Source of the DNA: Archegozetes longisetosus
Lineage: Eukaryota > Arthropoda > Arachnida > Sarcoptiformes > Trhypochthoniidae
DNA: 64,000 bases
Assembly: GCA_018873245.2 (NCBI GenBank)
Contig: JAEMBT020000001.1
Location: 7,382,220 to 7,446,219 of the forward strand
Direction of reading: 5' to 3'
Shown: one piece after another, positions 11,101 to 23,554 of the stretch
Position numbering within the stretch: the stretch's first letter is position 1
Layout: each line of letters starts with the position of its first letter
Notes under the pieces: model-generated
Databases searched by the model: none
The model's input: only the letters and a program-made list of their open reading frames with translations
What the model was told of the DNA's origin: nothing
Made by a program: the position numbers and the translations under genes

Positions 11101-12114
11101 TGTTGAAGATAAAAAATTGAGCACAAATTAAGTTCTCGACTAAAGTTAAAAACAAAACTAAACCAAAACTAAAACCAAATTGTAAACTAAACTAAATATT
11201 TATTTAACATTTATTTATGACTTCACTCTTAAGCTAACGTGTAATTCAATGAATGGTAACTTTTAGAGTGATATCTGTTGTCAATTGTTATCATAGTTGG
11301 TATAAATAACACTTTAATTGTTTTACTGATTACTAGAAATGAACCTAAGTAGTAATAAAAAGAATAAGTAGATAATAGTCAGTGATTTGTTTGTTACAAT
11401 AGATAGTAAATTCAACTATTCAATGACGCACTTTGGCGAACTACTATCTCATTACGACTGCACCTTATTGAAGCTTTTAGTCTTTTTAGTAATTGTTAGG
11501 GATAGCTTAATATCAAACAATTATATCAATCCATTACTCATTCGATATATTAATAGGTCTTTTTAGTTGTTGCCTATCGAATTGCGTATTAGTTTTATAT
11601 CGGCATTCATTTATCAAACAATAAAGTTTGAAATAATGCGTACAATAAACAACTTGAGTACTCTCGTAACTACTTAAACTTTATGATATTGTAGGCTTTA
11701 GCTAAACCACTTCTCCGTTTAGTTTAGCTATTAGTCAGATATTTATGACATATTTATAAATTTATTAATTAGTGAGTCAACTAAACATTTGCGTTGAGAA
11801 CAAACTTCAAGTCGAAGTATAACCGAACAAGTTCGACAAAAAATCATTTTTCGTTAAGCTATTTAAGGCTTGTCCAAAAACCTTATGCATAAGACCTTAA
11901 CGTATTTGACTTAAACCGATTGGAAACTAGTTTCTTAAAACAATACAAAATAATCATACTAATGTGCAAAACAAAACGTTTATTATTGACTAACTTGACG
12001 TCAATATTATTTATGATCAATAGAAACATGTTTACAAGAAAAAGTGAAAAATGGATAAACCTAATAAGACATTTATAGATGCATTAAATAAATTAGTAAA
12101 CAAAGACAGACATT
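11101..12114. other. Intergenic, minus-strand promoter side of the calsequestrin gene
   Basis: Just upstream of the calsequestrin start there is an A/C-rich run of AAACTAAACC-like units (11145-11190). Beyond that I see no gene, RNA or mobile element. Confidence 0.4.
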
Positions 12115-12687
12115 TTACTCAACATTTCTCTGAGATCCTCGTTGTCGTTGAGACAATGTTGAGATAATATCTCTTATTTTATATTGTTTGAAAGGACACC
12201 TTGAGAACTCGCGGGAACATTGATTTTCACCAAAATCCATATCGTTCTCATCATTACTCAGGTCTAAACTCATCAAATCAGTAGAATTGAAATGATTTGT
12301 CTTCAATAGACCACAGGCAAACTTTTTGAAACAATCGTCGTTATCGTGATCTAAAACATAGTCAAACATTTTTCGAGTAACATTCGGATCATCGATACCG
12401 GTGTCTAGTTGGGATTGAGTGTCTCGTTTGGCTAAGCCACCGATGATTAGTCGAAGAATTCGCGGATTCTGTAACGCTATATCAGTTAAAACTGGCAACA
12501 ATTCTGGTTTGTAAGTAGATATGAATCGCATTAAAGTTGTGATTATTTGCAGATTGCCTCCATCACCAACAGAATTATCTTCAGATTCTTCCTCCAAAGC
12601 TTTTCCAACTCTATGCTTCAAAAACATGCAATCAATTTGTGATACAATTACTGAACAAGCGATCAATAGCACAAACTGATATCTCAT
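12115..12687 (-). CDS. Small secreted cysteine-containing protein, unknown function
   Basis: A single exon of 190 codons starting at ATG 12687. The first 20 residues, MRYQFVLLIACSVIVSQIDC, are a signal peptide. The mature part has an acidic stretch, a hydrophobic amphipathic segment (RILRLIIGGLAKRDTQ, with a possible KR cleavage) and a C-terminal block with cysteines in DDCFKKFACGLL and NQCSREFSRCPF. This spacing recalls the DM4/12-like secreted proteins of arthropods (CxxxxxC ... CxxxxxxCP), but the match is too loose to name the family. No paralogue is seen in the window. Confidence 0.7.
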   Translation of the reverse strand: MRYQFVLLIACSVIVSQIDCMFLKHRVGKALEEESEDNSVGDGGNLQIITTLMRFISTYKPELLPVLTDIALQNPRILRLIIGGLAKRDTQSQLDTGIDDPNVTRKMFDYVLDHDNDDCFKKFACGLLKTNHFNSTDLMSLDLSNDENDMDFGENQCSREFSRCPFKQYKIRDIISTLSQRQRGSQRNVE

Positions 12688-14224
12688 TTTGAGCTCAACT
12701 TCTATTACTCTCACTATTAGGAGGAAGAAATTTTGGTCAACTTGTGTTTGAAGCTATTAGAGAGAGTATTGTATTATTCACGAAGTTTTGGCGCTTTTAT
12801 GCATTTTTGATATAAGACCTATTGATACAGATAGCCTAATCAGAAGATTAAGCCTTCCAGTGAATGACCATTAGCTGAACTTTCTATTTATACTTCAAGG
12901 TCTGAAGATTAATGTCTCTATTGTTGAGAAGCGTTTATTTTTCTTCACTCAAATCAAGATTTGAATCAAAAGAGAGAAAATTTGATTTGAAAGTAAATAG
13001 TTTTGCGCTAAATTCAATGCAAATCTAACTTTAGAGATAGATAGGATTACAGCTACAGTCCATTTGCTGGACTATAACTGGGATTCACAAACTTTCAGTC
13101 TTTGAGTTAATATTGTTTTTCTACTTTTATCGTTGTTTCTAATCAAAGTTCTGATCTTTAAGACTAGAAAATCCCTCAAACTATTTACTTGCACTTAACA
13201 TGCCAGTAAAATGTGGTCAATCTAGTGATCACTAGTATTAACATTGAATTACTTAACTATACAAGTTGTTATCACAATTATCTGAATAGAAAATTTGAAA
13301 ATCAAATTTGTTTATTTTAACAACTCATTTCAAAATACCGTATCTGAGGCTTAGCAGTATTAGAGTTAGCACAACTTAAAAAACATTTTCGACTAGACTA
13401 ATGCTCTCTCTGAACAACATTCTTATTATGCAGTCTTGAAAGTGATTGATTTAAAAACCCTTTATCTTAAGCTTAAAAATAGTGAAGTTTAAGACAGTTA
13501 AAAATGGAAAATAAGTTGATTTGAAAGTGCAATCTGATTATGCAATCTTAAAAATGCTAATCCTTTGCAAATATAGGCTTTCTTTCATGTTGAACACGCC
13601 ATAATGTCATTATCACTGATTTTTTCTTAAGATCACTGACCAGTCGCTGATCTCGAATGATAAAAAACAAGAGAAGATCGAGTGGAGCTCAACTCTCATG
13701 GGTGACCTTCATCAGTGATAATGACCTGATGGTATGTTGACATCTCCCACTTGACTCTTTAGAATCTGTTTAGAGAAAACAAGTTGGAAGACATTGACAT
13801 TAAGTGTTAAAACAGAAGTACATTTCTATAGACCCCTAGTATTTCAAACTATGTCAAACTTAGATATGTTTGCTTTAAAACTATTTACTTTTTATATTAC
13901 TTTCACTTTAGTCTCTTTTCGTAAGTTGTTCGTCAACTTTTTTTTCTTAGAGTTTTTCTCTTTTTCAAATTCCTTTGAGTTGAATTTTTTTAATGAATAG
14001 TCGATAACTTAGTTTTACTTTTATTCGTGATCTAATGATCGACTGCTAAAAAGGTTATTCAATAGTTATTATGCAAGAGATGTATAAGTCATTCAATTAA
14101 TTAACACTATTTCGTAAGATTAACGATAAGAGAAAGCAATGGATTTATCAAAAGGTAATCTAAAGTTGTGATCGGTAGTGAAAATCAGTTTAAAATATAT
14201 AGATATGAAAAGTCGTCATAAGCA
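12688..14224. other. Intergenic between the secreted protein and the LRR gene
   Basis: It contains the short inverted-repeat element at 13588-13742. At 13851 an ATG opens a hydrophobic leader followed by a perfect donor (TTTTC then GTAAGT at 13920). This could be an orphan signal-peptide exon, but I found no partner exon. A TATATA motif sits near 14197, just ahead of the LRR gene start. Confidence 0.35.
13588..13742. repeat. Short inverted-repeat element (MITE-like)
   Basis: The ends TGTTGAACACGCCATAATG and the inverted copy ending at 13742 match imperfectly over about 32 bp. The inner 14 bases, TCATTATCACTGAT and ATCAGTGATAATGA, are exact. No clear target duplication is visible, so the superfamily is unknown. 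Confidence 0.55.
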
Positions 14225-17200
14225 ATGATTTTCAATTTTCTTGTAGAAATCTTATCAATACTTTTGTGCCTAATTTTCATCATAAGTCAAGTGAACTGTT
14301 TATTCTTTGCATCTAAACCGTTGTCGCTATCATGTCCACCATCGGAACTGTTCCATCCGTGCGAATGTTACTTACACGCGGACAGTATGAGAATAATTCG
14401 TTGCGGAGGACACGAAGCTTACGACTTAATGCCCATATTCTATGCGCTATCTAATCACTTGAATAAAGATGAGAAACATTTTCATATGTTTTATTTAAAT
14501 AATACTGCCATCGCAACTCTTGGCAATGTCTTCCACGATATCACCTTTGACTATATATGTAATTATTTTAACTTTTCTCCACATTTTATACCTTTTTTCT
14601 ATCAATTATTTTCTCAATTATTTTATCAGATATTTTCTCAAACTTCTTTACTTTGATTATCGGTTCAATCGAAAATTGAAGAACCACATAAATCTATGCT
14701 ATGAAAGCTGCCAATTACCTTGTTCTTACAGTAGACTATTGAATGTCTAATTATAAGAACTATTTTCTAGAAATATCAAGCTCTCGTGCCAACCCTTTCA
14801 CATGAAACTAGATAAAATAATTAACTCTCTAAAATTTCTAACTTAAATATTCAATAGTGAAAACTTTATTCAACTTTTACTCCAAGCTTTAAATAACCAT
14901 TACTTTGAAAACTTATGTAACGATTACCAATAAAATTTACCTAAAATAAGAAATTAATTTATTTCCACAAAAAATGTTCAACTATTCGTAGACTTCGATG
15001 GCGCCAGCAATTTGCAATCAATAAGCCCCAACGCCTTTGACATAACAGGTCCATATGTCAAAGAGGTTCGAGCATTTGATACGCAACTAAAACAGTCATC
15101 ACTCGAAGAGTCAATACTCGGTCTCTCAAACCTCTTACATCTAACAGTTTCAAATGTGGGTCAATGTCCACCCGAAGAACTTCTTAAGCCATGCAAATGT
15201 GCGCAGAGATCAGAAGAGTGGCAATGGGTTCACGCTAAGTTCACCAGAATCATCTGCGGTGAGGACACCGAAGAAGACTTACAGTCGTTATATCTGCAGA
15301 ACAAGAATCGGACTGAAGAACAAATAGGATTTTATACCATGAGAAGACTTCAGATATTCTTCGAGAGATTGAGCGAAAATCTTAACAAAATTAATTGGCA
15401 GAAAAGGTTTGATGAGTTTGTACTCCAGAATTCGCCGATAGTTGAGCTGCCCCGAAATGTGTTCAACGATATTATTTTCTATGGTATCCGTATTGATAAT
15501 TGTCCTAAACTAACAACTATTCACCCGTTAGCTTTCACTATAACTGAACCCTTTGTTCAGGAATTGCTTATTAGGAGAACTAAATTAGCCAATGATCGCT
15601 GGAAACAAAGAGACATTTTTCATGCTATTACTAGTTTGACTAATTTAAGAGCCCTTTATCTGCATTGGTCTGGACTTCAGGTATTGAATTATCGATTTTT
15701 ATTAATATCAGAAAAACTTTACTTAATTTTTTTTCTGTAAACAACTAGGATTTTCGAAACATTTCTTATTATGTTTTACAGTTTAATTTCAAGTTTTTTT
15801 TATGCTGTTTGTTAGACATTTTTAGGATAATTTATAGTTGAGATTTATCATAAAATTTTGAAAACTTTTTTCCTATTTATGATAACTAAAGGATTATTCG
15901 TTAAAATCTTTCTAATAGTCAAGAAGAATTGCTATAACTTTCAATCAAGAATTTAGTTAAGACTTTAAAAACTTTTCTCACACTTCTTACAAACAATTAT
16001 TTTACTTAAACTGTTCTCACAATTAACTAAACTTTTGAAAGGTTTGAGTGAGACTTAGATATAAGATATTAGAAATAGTTTCTCCGAATGATAATTAGCT
16101 CTAATAAGCGATTATTTTATCCAAATTTGATAGTCTATTCCACACCACGCATTTCGACCACTGAAAGGCAAATTCCAGCGAAAACTGGTCAAAGTTTCGA
16201 TAAGATATCAAAATAATCGTAACCAAAGTCTTCGAATGATAGGCAGTTATGCGTTTTATTACTTATCAAACATTAAATCAATAGACTTATCGCTCAATAG
16301 TATAGTGAAGATACATCGAAACGCATTCTCACTTCGCTGGCAATCTAATGAAGTCTTAGAAATCAATTTAGCAGGAAATAACTTAAGCGATTCAAGTATA
16401 GAGCCCTCGGCTTTCAGCGAAGCCCAAAGACCAGTACATGTGATATTAGGTCAAGGAATTATAGGTAAAGTCACCAATAGTTTAATTCAACATTTCATTT
16501 ATTTCATTTGAAATTTTGAGTCAAATTATTAGTCTAAAATTGCTTTTTGTTAGGAATGATAGTAGTTCTCATTAAACAAAATCAACCAGTTTTAAAATGT
16601 TCAATATTTGAAAGTTGAAACTATTGCCAATCCCTGGCAATTGACTATCAAAAGCTCAGTTATGCTATAAATTTGATACATTGACTGTAAAATGAGCATT
16701 AGTCTTATTTATCCTTAAGTATTGTTATAGATCACGCTTACCAACAACTAATAGTAAGTTAAAGTAATAGTAAGGTGAGCGCACTCATTACTACCTATTC
16801 TTAAATATAGCGATTTAAAATATTGGCGTGATTTACAACAAAACTTATAGAACACGTAAACAGTACGTAATTGTAGCAATTAATGAACGCTAATTATAGG
16901 AAACCCTCATTTGCAACACTTGGACGAGAGAGTGTTCCGACCATTCCTGAAGGAAAACTCCAAAAATAGGGTAAAACTATATTCATCTGAGAATAATAAA
17001 GGCGGCAATCGCATATCGTGTGACTGTCAATCGCGGTGGCTTTTTGATGACTTAGGACGAATTAAGCATGGCTTAGAAGATATCATGTGTATCTCTAACG
17101 CCAACTGGGAATGTCTTCCACCTTGTTTGATTTTCGGTCAGGAGTTGCTGCATTGCGGGTCGAATCAGTATTTTAATATAAGAGATGTTTTCTTCACTTT

Positions 17201-20094
17201 GAGCCGCAATTTAAAGCCACATGAGTATCATTTCAAACGACTTGTTTTGTCCAATACTCAAGTCGAGACTATGCCAGCAAAAAGTTTTGGCAGTATTACT
17301 TTTGAGCAGTTAGAACTGGATGGCTGCACCAATTTGTATCATATCGACGATATGGTGAGTCAACATTTGCTTCGATTCAGTTTTCACTAAAGCTAGAGAT
17401 AAGTTTTCCTTCTACAATAAACAAAACTCTAATTTGAGAAGTCATTCCAGTTATATATTATATTTGAATTAATGCAATAATAAATCTATTTTAATTCAGT
17501 ATTATCGAATTATCAGCATGAGAAATACTCAAATTATAAGATGATTTCACCTAAAATAACCCTAAACATATTTTGACTAAAGAATATACAGAAAACATGT
17601 TAACAACGGCAGCTAATCTGTATCTATATGTTGGGAAAGCCTATTCTCTAGCTCTGAAAGTTGACATTTAACAGACCGATAGTTTATATAAAGGCTTGGA
17701 AACCAGTTATTAGTCATGTATCTAATGAATCGTGCTTCTAGTGCTTATTATAGAACAGAAACATAGTTTAATTCTCACTATGAGTATAATTCAAGTTAAA
17801 TAACTATTCGAGGAAATAAGGCATAATATATTGTGTGACAAATTTTTATTAGAAAACATTTTTTTCTCGTATTTTAGTCAACTTTAAAGAAAGAGTTGAG
17901 CAATATGTCTACAACAAAGTTCTTAATCTTATTATAGATTTCAGTAATATTTATGGTCACTTTGAGTTGACTTAATTATAGATAAAGTTTTGTTTGGATA
18001 GCAATCGATTAAATACTGTTTATATGATACAAAAATAACTTAAATTGAACTGAATTTCAGGCATTTGATGGTACCAAAGATCACATAAAACAAATAGTAA
18101 TAAAACAAACAACATTGCTATCACGATCAAAAGAACATCAATTGAAACTATCATCATTTGCAAACTTGACACATCTCGACCTCAGTTTTGACGGACATTT
18201 TCATCTATACAACAACACGTTTGAGACTGAAACTAAATCCAATACTACCTTATTCATACGCTTGAATAGAGACAACATTAAGAACAATAGCATCGAAATG
18301 AATGCCTTCAATGGTGCCAGGCGTCCGATTCATCTATTTTTCGACTCATACAAAGACATTTTTGACCCAATTGGTTGTCAATTAATGAGATTAGAGGAAG
18401 AAATATACGCACCATTTCTAGCCAGTAATCCCTATAATCAGATTCATATTATGTGGTGCCCGATAGTCTGCGATTGTTCCATTAAATGGCTTTTTGACGC
18501 CCCGAAGGACTGGTGGCGAAGAGTTGACGCCGGGGACTCAAGCGTTGGCCTACAATGCAGTGATCACAGAAGTCTTTATTTCTATTCCGATCAAGACTTT
18601 AGAAATTGTCCCAAAACCAATTTATTAAAATATTTTGTTGAGAATAAGTCGACGACAACTGCTTTGCCTGAAACTACCCATAAGCATGTCTTTCTGGTTG
18701 CATCTACTGATGGCATCTCAGTTGAAACTATGATAACAAGTAGTGACAGTCAAAGAACTACTACTATTCCATCGATTACAACTAATGTATCAACTGATGG
18801 TAGACTTGAAAATACTACAACTATAGGAAATAGTACTGAAAGTCCATCATTATTACAAACTACTACAAGTTCCCAACAGAACTCGATCCAAACACAAACT
18901 AGTGTAGAGATAAATATGACTGAGGGTCCAGTCAGTGTAATAAAAGAACAGAGTTCTAGTAAAAGTACACCAGAAGCTACCACGACACAGAGTCCAACAG
19001 AATATTCTGCAAGCACAGTAACACAACAGTCCACGAGTGACAGCACTTCTAAAACAATCCAAACACAAAAAATAACTGAAATCTCATTAGAGACAACACA
19101 AATGAGTTCTACCCAAAGTCCTATTAATACAGTTACGGAACAAGAGACAACTAAAACTTCAGTAAATAGCTTGTTTGAACAAAATTCTAGTGAAAATGCT
19201 GCAAAAGTCGAGACAACACACAATCCCATGATATTTCTATTAAACTCAATAACTCCTAAGGACTTGGATGAGAGTTCTTTGAGTACAATAAATGGACAAG
19301 ACTCAACAAATAGTTCAATAACGACAACAACTCAAAGTAACACAAGTCCTTTAGTGACAGAATCTTCAGAAATAACGAAGATTAGTATGACTACTAAAGA
19401 AGTGATCGCTAAAGATGAACCAATACCTGAAACAACACTCGTTTCAACCGATGCAACAACTGATGAAATGACTACAAAACTAACTCCTAATAGAGCGATA
19501 CAATCAAATGTAGAAACAGAAAAACCTAAACTCGAAACGTCGACACAAGAATTTGCTGAAGATCCAAAAGTTATATTAGAAAATAGAGTCAATACAATTG
19601 CAACACTAGATAGTAGTGACAAAACGACTACTTTAGAGCCTAAGTTAGAGTCAATTGATGATAATAAAGATTTAGATTTTAAGGAAGACTTAGAGACAGT
19701 TAGAGCTGCAACAGAATCATTACTCAATGATATGACACAAGTTAATACTGAAAAAGATCAGAATAGTATCAATTCTGAATCTGTGACTGAAAATATGATA
19801 AATATTTATGCGATCTTAGAAAAAGTTAACGAAACAAAATTAGAAACTTCTGAACATGTTTTCAGTACAACAACGGAACTAAATCCACCTAAAACTGAAC
19901 GTTTAACTACTGCCAGAGATATTTCAACTGAAAATAATGTTAAGAATAATGACGATGTAGTAGAAGTTGAAGAGAAAACAGAATCAAATACTAAAAGTAC
20001 AACAGATTCTGAGGACAACATTGATTATTTGACTTTAGATACAAGAAATAATAGCTCACAAACAATTGCTACAACTATGAATGCTATTATGTGA
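14225..20094 (+). CDS. Large secreted leucine-rich-repeat protein with a mucin-like C-terminus
   Basis: Five exons: 14225-14558, 14992-15680, 16134-16464, 16900-17354 and 18061-20094. Together they make 3843 nt, 1280 residues. The signal peptide ends near C25. Three related units follow, each opening with a cysteine cap: CPPSELFHPCEC at about residue 37, CPPEELLKPCKC at about 170, and WECLPPC near 520. Each continues with LRR strands ending in N-VF, NAF or AF. Two LRR C-terminal caps start CDCQSRWLF (about 493) and CDCSIKWLF (about 741). Residues about 800-1280 are rich in Thr, Ser, Asn and Glu with many N-x-S/T sites and no second hydrophobic segment, so the protein is probably secreted and heavily glycosylated. 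Slit and oplophorus-type proteins share the LRR-cap layout. The antisense open frames over 18.7-20.0 kb are shadows of the ACA/ACT-rich codons. Confidence 0.85.
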
Positions 20095-20744
20095 TATTAT
20101 GTAAAAAATTGAATTCAATTGTAACTCGAGTGATTGTTTTTTAGCTCCATTTCAATTAATCACTATTTTAATGCAATACTTGTCTTAGAATTTAACTCAA
20201 TTAAAGTTTTGGTTTTTTGAGTGAACATTTTCAAACTTATTTAACGTATTATTTCACAAGAAATGACATGAGATGAGTAATAAAATAACTGTTAATTTAT
20301 TGTTTTTACAGTAAAAGTAACTTAAAATTCAGTTTTAATATCTGGTTAAACTTTTTAAAACCAATGTATCTGATAATTAGGCATCAAATACATTCTTAAT
20401 CCCTTTATTCTCAAAGCTATCAAACTTAATTGAAAATAAGATTTTACTTAAATTAAAATTTAATAACAGTATTAGAGATAATGTTTTTCGCTTGAACAAG
20501 ATATGTTTTGATTATTATAAGTAATAAAGCTTGAAGCCTACAGGAAGAGATCATGTCACGTACGAAAGGCTCACATCCTATGCATCATAAATGATTTTTT
20601 CATAACAAAAATTCCATATAAGATACGAATCAAAGTTGACAAATGTTAAATTTATATCCGGGATGACAGATAATAATAAATTAATAAAATTATTTTATAA
20701 ATGAAACCCGTTTCTGTCAGATTCGTTGATAAAACGTTTTGGCT
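20095..20744. other. Intergenic between the LRR and CCP genes
   Basis: No gene or repeat recognised. The two genes are on the same strand, about 650 bp apart. Confidence 0.4.
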
Positions 20745-23013
20745 ATGAATTCAATGAACAATATTTCATTAGTTTTGGTAAAATTCATGTTTATATCATT
20801 ATTGTTTGATTTAAAAGTCTTATCACAAGATTGTAATGAGTTTGACAAGTGTGATTGTGGCACTGCAGCCAGACCTTTGGGTTCGGAGATTATAGTCAAA
20901 CAAAATAACACTATTGAAAATTATGATCCTGACAAGCATTTTAAACATAACTCTCACATTTGGTATCAATGTGAAGATAAGAATAATGTTCTGGTTGGAG
21001 ATGCAACGCGAAAATGTGATCGCGGAAAATGGTTGGGAAATGTCCCGCGATGTGGTAAATACATTTTTCGTAGTCAATATCAAATATAAATTTCTTGATA
21101 AAAAGCATTTTCAACTTTCATTCTTGTAACAAACCCCAAAAATGAAAGCAATTATTTATTTTTTCAAAACACAAAAGTTAAATAATTAAGACTTTTTGTT
21201 AAATTTCGATATTTTTCTTCCATATCATTCCTGTAATCACTAACTTATTCCTGAAAATTAATGGAAACATCTCTAAAATGCTCTGAAAATAAAATAACCG
21301 AATCATATCTAAAAGGTCTGAAAGCATAACTAAAACAGTTTTAAACTTAGTTCGAGAACATAATCCTATTTATATGTTTAAAAGTTTATCAAAAGTATTA
21401 ATGAATTTATTAATAAACAAATTAAAATCACTTGTTTTGCAATCTAGCAATCAATTATCTAAACCAAACCGAACTCTCATCAATAAAAATTGTAGACTAC
21501 AAAAAATCAGAACCTAATTCGACTATAAATGTGAAGAACAGATACAACGATTTTGGTGCATTTACACCACCCATAGCTCAACACCCAAACAATTGTCTAA
21601 AATGGAAGATAAGCCAACATCAGAATTGGCTCTTTCGATTAAAACATTCTGTTGATATCCATTACATAAGAATTCAATTATATGGACAAAATTCAAGAAA
21701 TCATTGGAATGGCCACGAGATAAGATTCGAAGTATTTCTAAACAACTTGAGGGGAATTAAATGCAAACTCTCAAACACTAATCCAATTAGTCATGAAGGA
21801 AATGACGACAATAAGAATATGAAAAATTTGTTGACACTTGAATTTCTTTGTGAATCAAATTCGAAGATGACTGAGGCAAATAAAATTCATACGATTCATG
21901 TTAATTTCACTGCTGAGAAAAATATGAAAATGTCTGTGCTATCCCTTTGTGATCTAAGAGTTTATTATTTCCATAAAAGTTGTGGTGAACCAGACTTTCC
22001 AGTTTCAACTCAAGTCAGAGAATCTTATTTATCTGAAGAGTTTTTACAATACGAGTTTATCTGTAGAGATAATGATCATATGTTGGAAGGTTTGCAAAAT
22101 TAGACTTTAGTCAGATTTTGTTCGTAATAATTGTTGTAAATCACACTTACAATTAGAAGTTCAAATAAGGTAATAGGAAATAAGGATCAAATGCCCCCAA
22201 CCTCACTTTAAAATTCATTATTATTGAATGAGTGCATGGTTTACAACAATGTAGAGCCAAAAACTGATTGATGCAGAAATCTTTCGTAAACTTTAGAAAA
22301 CAATGTGTAACGATTCATGTCTTCGATATTCAGGTAATACTCACATAAGATGTGGACCTTATGGTAAATGGATGTACGAATTCCCAATATGTGTTTCGAA
22401 GTCTTACTGCGAATTATTAAAAAACGATTCGATCGGGAACGCACTCAGTATTGCGTATGAATCTACAGTAAAAGGAGAAGATGGAACGCTCTTTGTGCCA
22501 AATGGAAAAATGGCTCAATTCTCATGTAATAGCCCTGATGCCAAGAAAAACAATGAAACAGTCTATCATTTGCATGGAATATCACGTATAATCTGCCAAA
22601 ACGGTGAATGGCACGGACTATCTCTTAATGAGAAACCTAATTGTGTTCTGAAGGATTCGGTATCAACTGGTTCGTTCACTATCTCAATATCTAAACAGAT
22701 AATTAGAATACTATGCGGAATACTAATTGTGTGTTTAATATCTATTGTTTGCTTAATTATCTATATGCTTACAGTTCGTAAGTCTAGGCATAAGAAAAAA
22801 ATGAAGGAAATCAAGTCTAGAATGCTTAACAATTCCTTTAAAGTTAATTATGAAACCTATGATGATATTAGTGAATACAATAATTTTTATGAGAGTAATA
22901 TCAATGATTATGATTATATTTGTAACGACTTTCTCCAAGATAATCCCCTCTACAGAGATGATCTTTCAGTTGGAACTGAATGTCATAAAACTAATTCAAT
23001 TTATAGTGTATAG
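20745..23013 (+). CDS. CCP/sushi-domain type I membrane protein
   Basis: Three exons, 20745-21054, 21448-22089 and 22334-23013, all joined in phase 1: 1632 nt, 543 residues. A signal peptide is followed by a CCP domain (WYQCED ... CDRGKWLGNVPRCG). Next comes a middle region that looks like a beta-sandwich ligand-binding domain (WLFRLKHSVDIHYIRIQLYG, then HEIRFEVF). A second CCP (KSCGEP ... FICRDND ... RCGPYGKW ... PICV) spans the exon 2/3 join. A third cysteine-rich CCP-like domain ends at IICQNGEWHG. A membrane helix near residues 440-465 is followed by a basic stop-transfer (RKSRHKKK). The cytoplasmic tail of about 75 residues is rich in Tyr and Asp and includes NPLY, an NPxY-type endocytic signal. 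A surface receptor or adhesion protein is likely; the ligand is unknown. Confidence 0.85.
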
Positions 23014-23063
23014 TATTGGATTATGTTTTGACAATAATGTATTTTAAAGTGTGCTATTAATTC

Positions 23064-23069
23064 AATAAA
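23064..23069 (+). terminator. Poly(A) signal of the CCP gene
   Basis: AATAAA lies about 50 bases after the CCP gene's stop codon, a normal spacing for the cleavage signal. Confidence 0.55.
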
Positions 23070-23554
23070 CTGTTTAATTGATTTTTGAATTTATTACTTA
23101 TGCTTTGTTTTAAAACTCAAGCTAAATGGTGATTAGTTGAACTAATATTTTGAACTGGTCTAAATATTACTATCGCAGTAAGTGCTTAAAATTTTCGCAA
23201 ACTTTGGGTCAATTTTTAAAAAATGACATTTAACATTACATACACAGTACATTACATAGTAAAAAACAACCATCTTCTTTAACACGAAATTTAACAGAAA
23301 ACTTTAATTCAACTATATACTTTTATTAAAAACTTACAAATTTATCATGGATTCAGGTTTTAGTTAAAGATATTTTCAAGCTTTCGATTATTGGTTTTAA
23401 GTCCAAGATTTTGAATTGTTTAATCGAAGGGCGTATTAAACAAAATGCTCTAATAAATAAATTTAGAAAGCATGATCAAAAAATTGATCCTAACAAGGTT
23501 GTATCACTAATCCCTTCACCAAAACATTTAGATACAAATCAAAAACTCTAATAT

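Noticed and set aside
13851-13919. Possible signal-peptide exon ending in a perfect donor
   Set aside because: No partner exon in the right phase was found; the next gene has its own start and signal peptide.
18750-20021. Long open frames antisense to the LRR protein tail
   Set aside because: They arise from the ACA/ACT/TCA-rich codons of the mucin region; no splice sites, starts or families fit.
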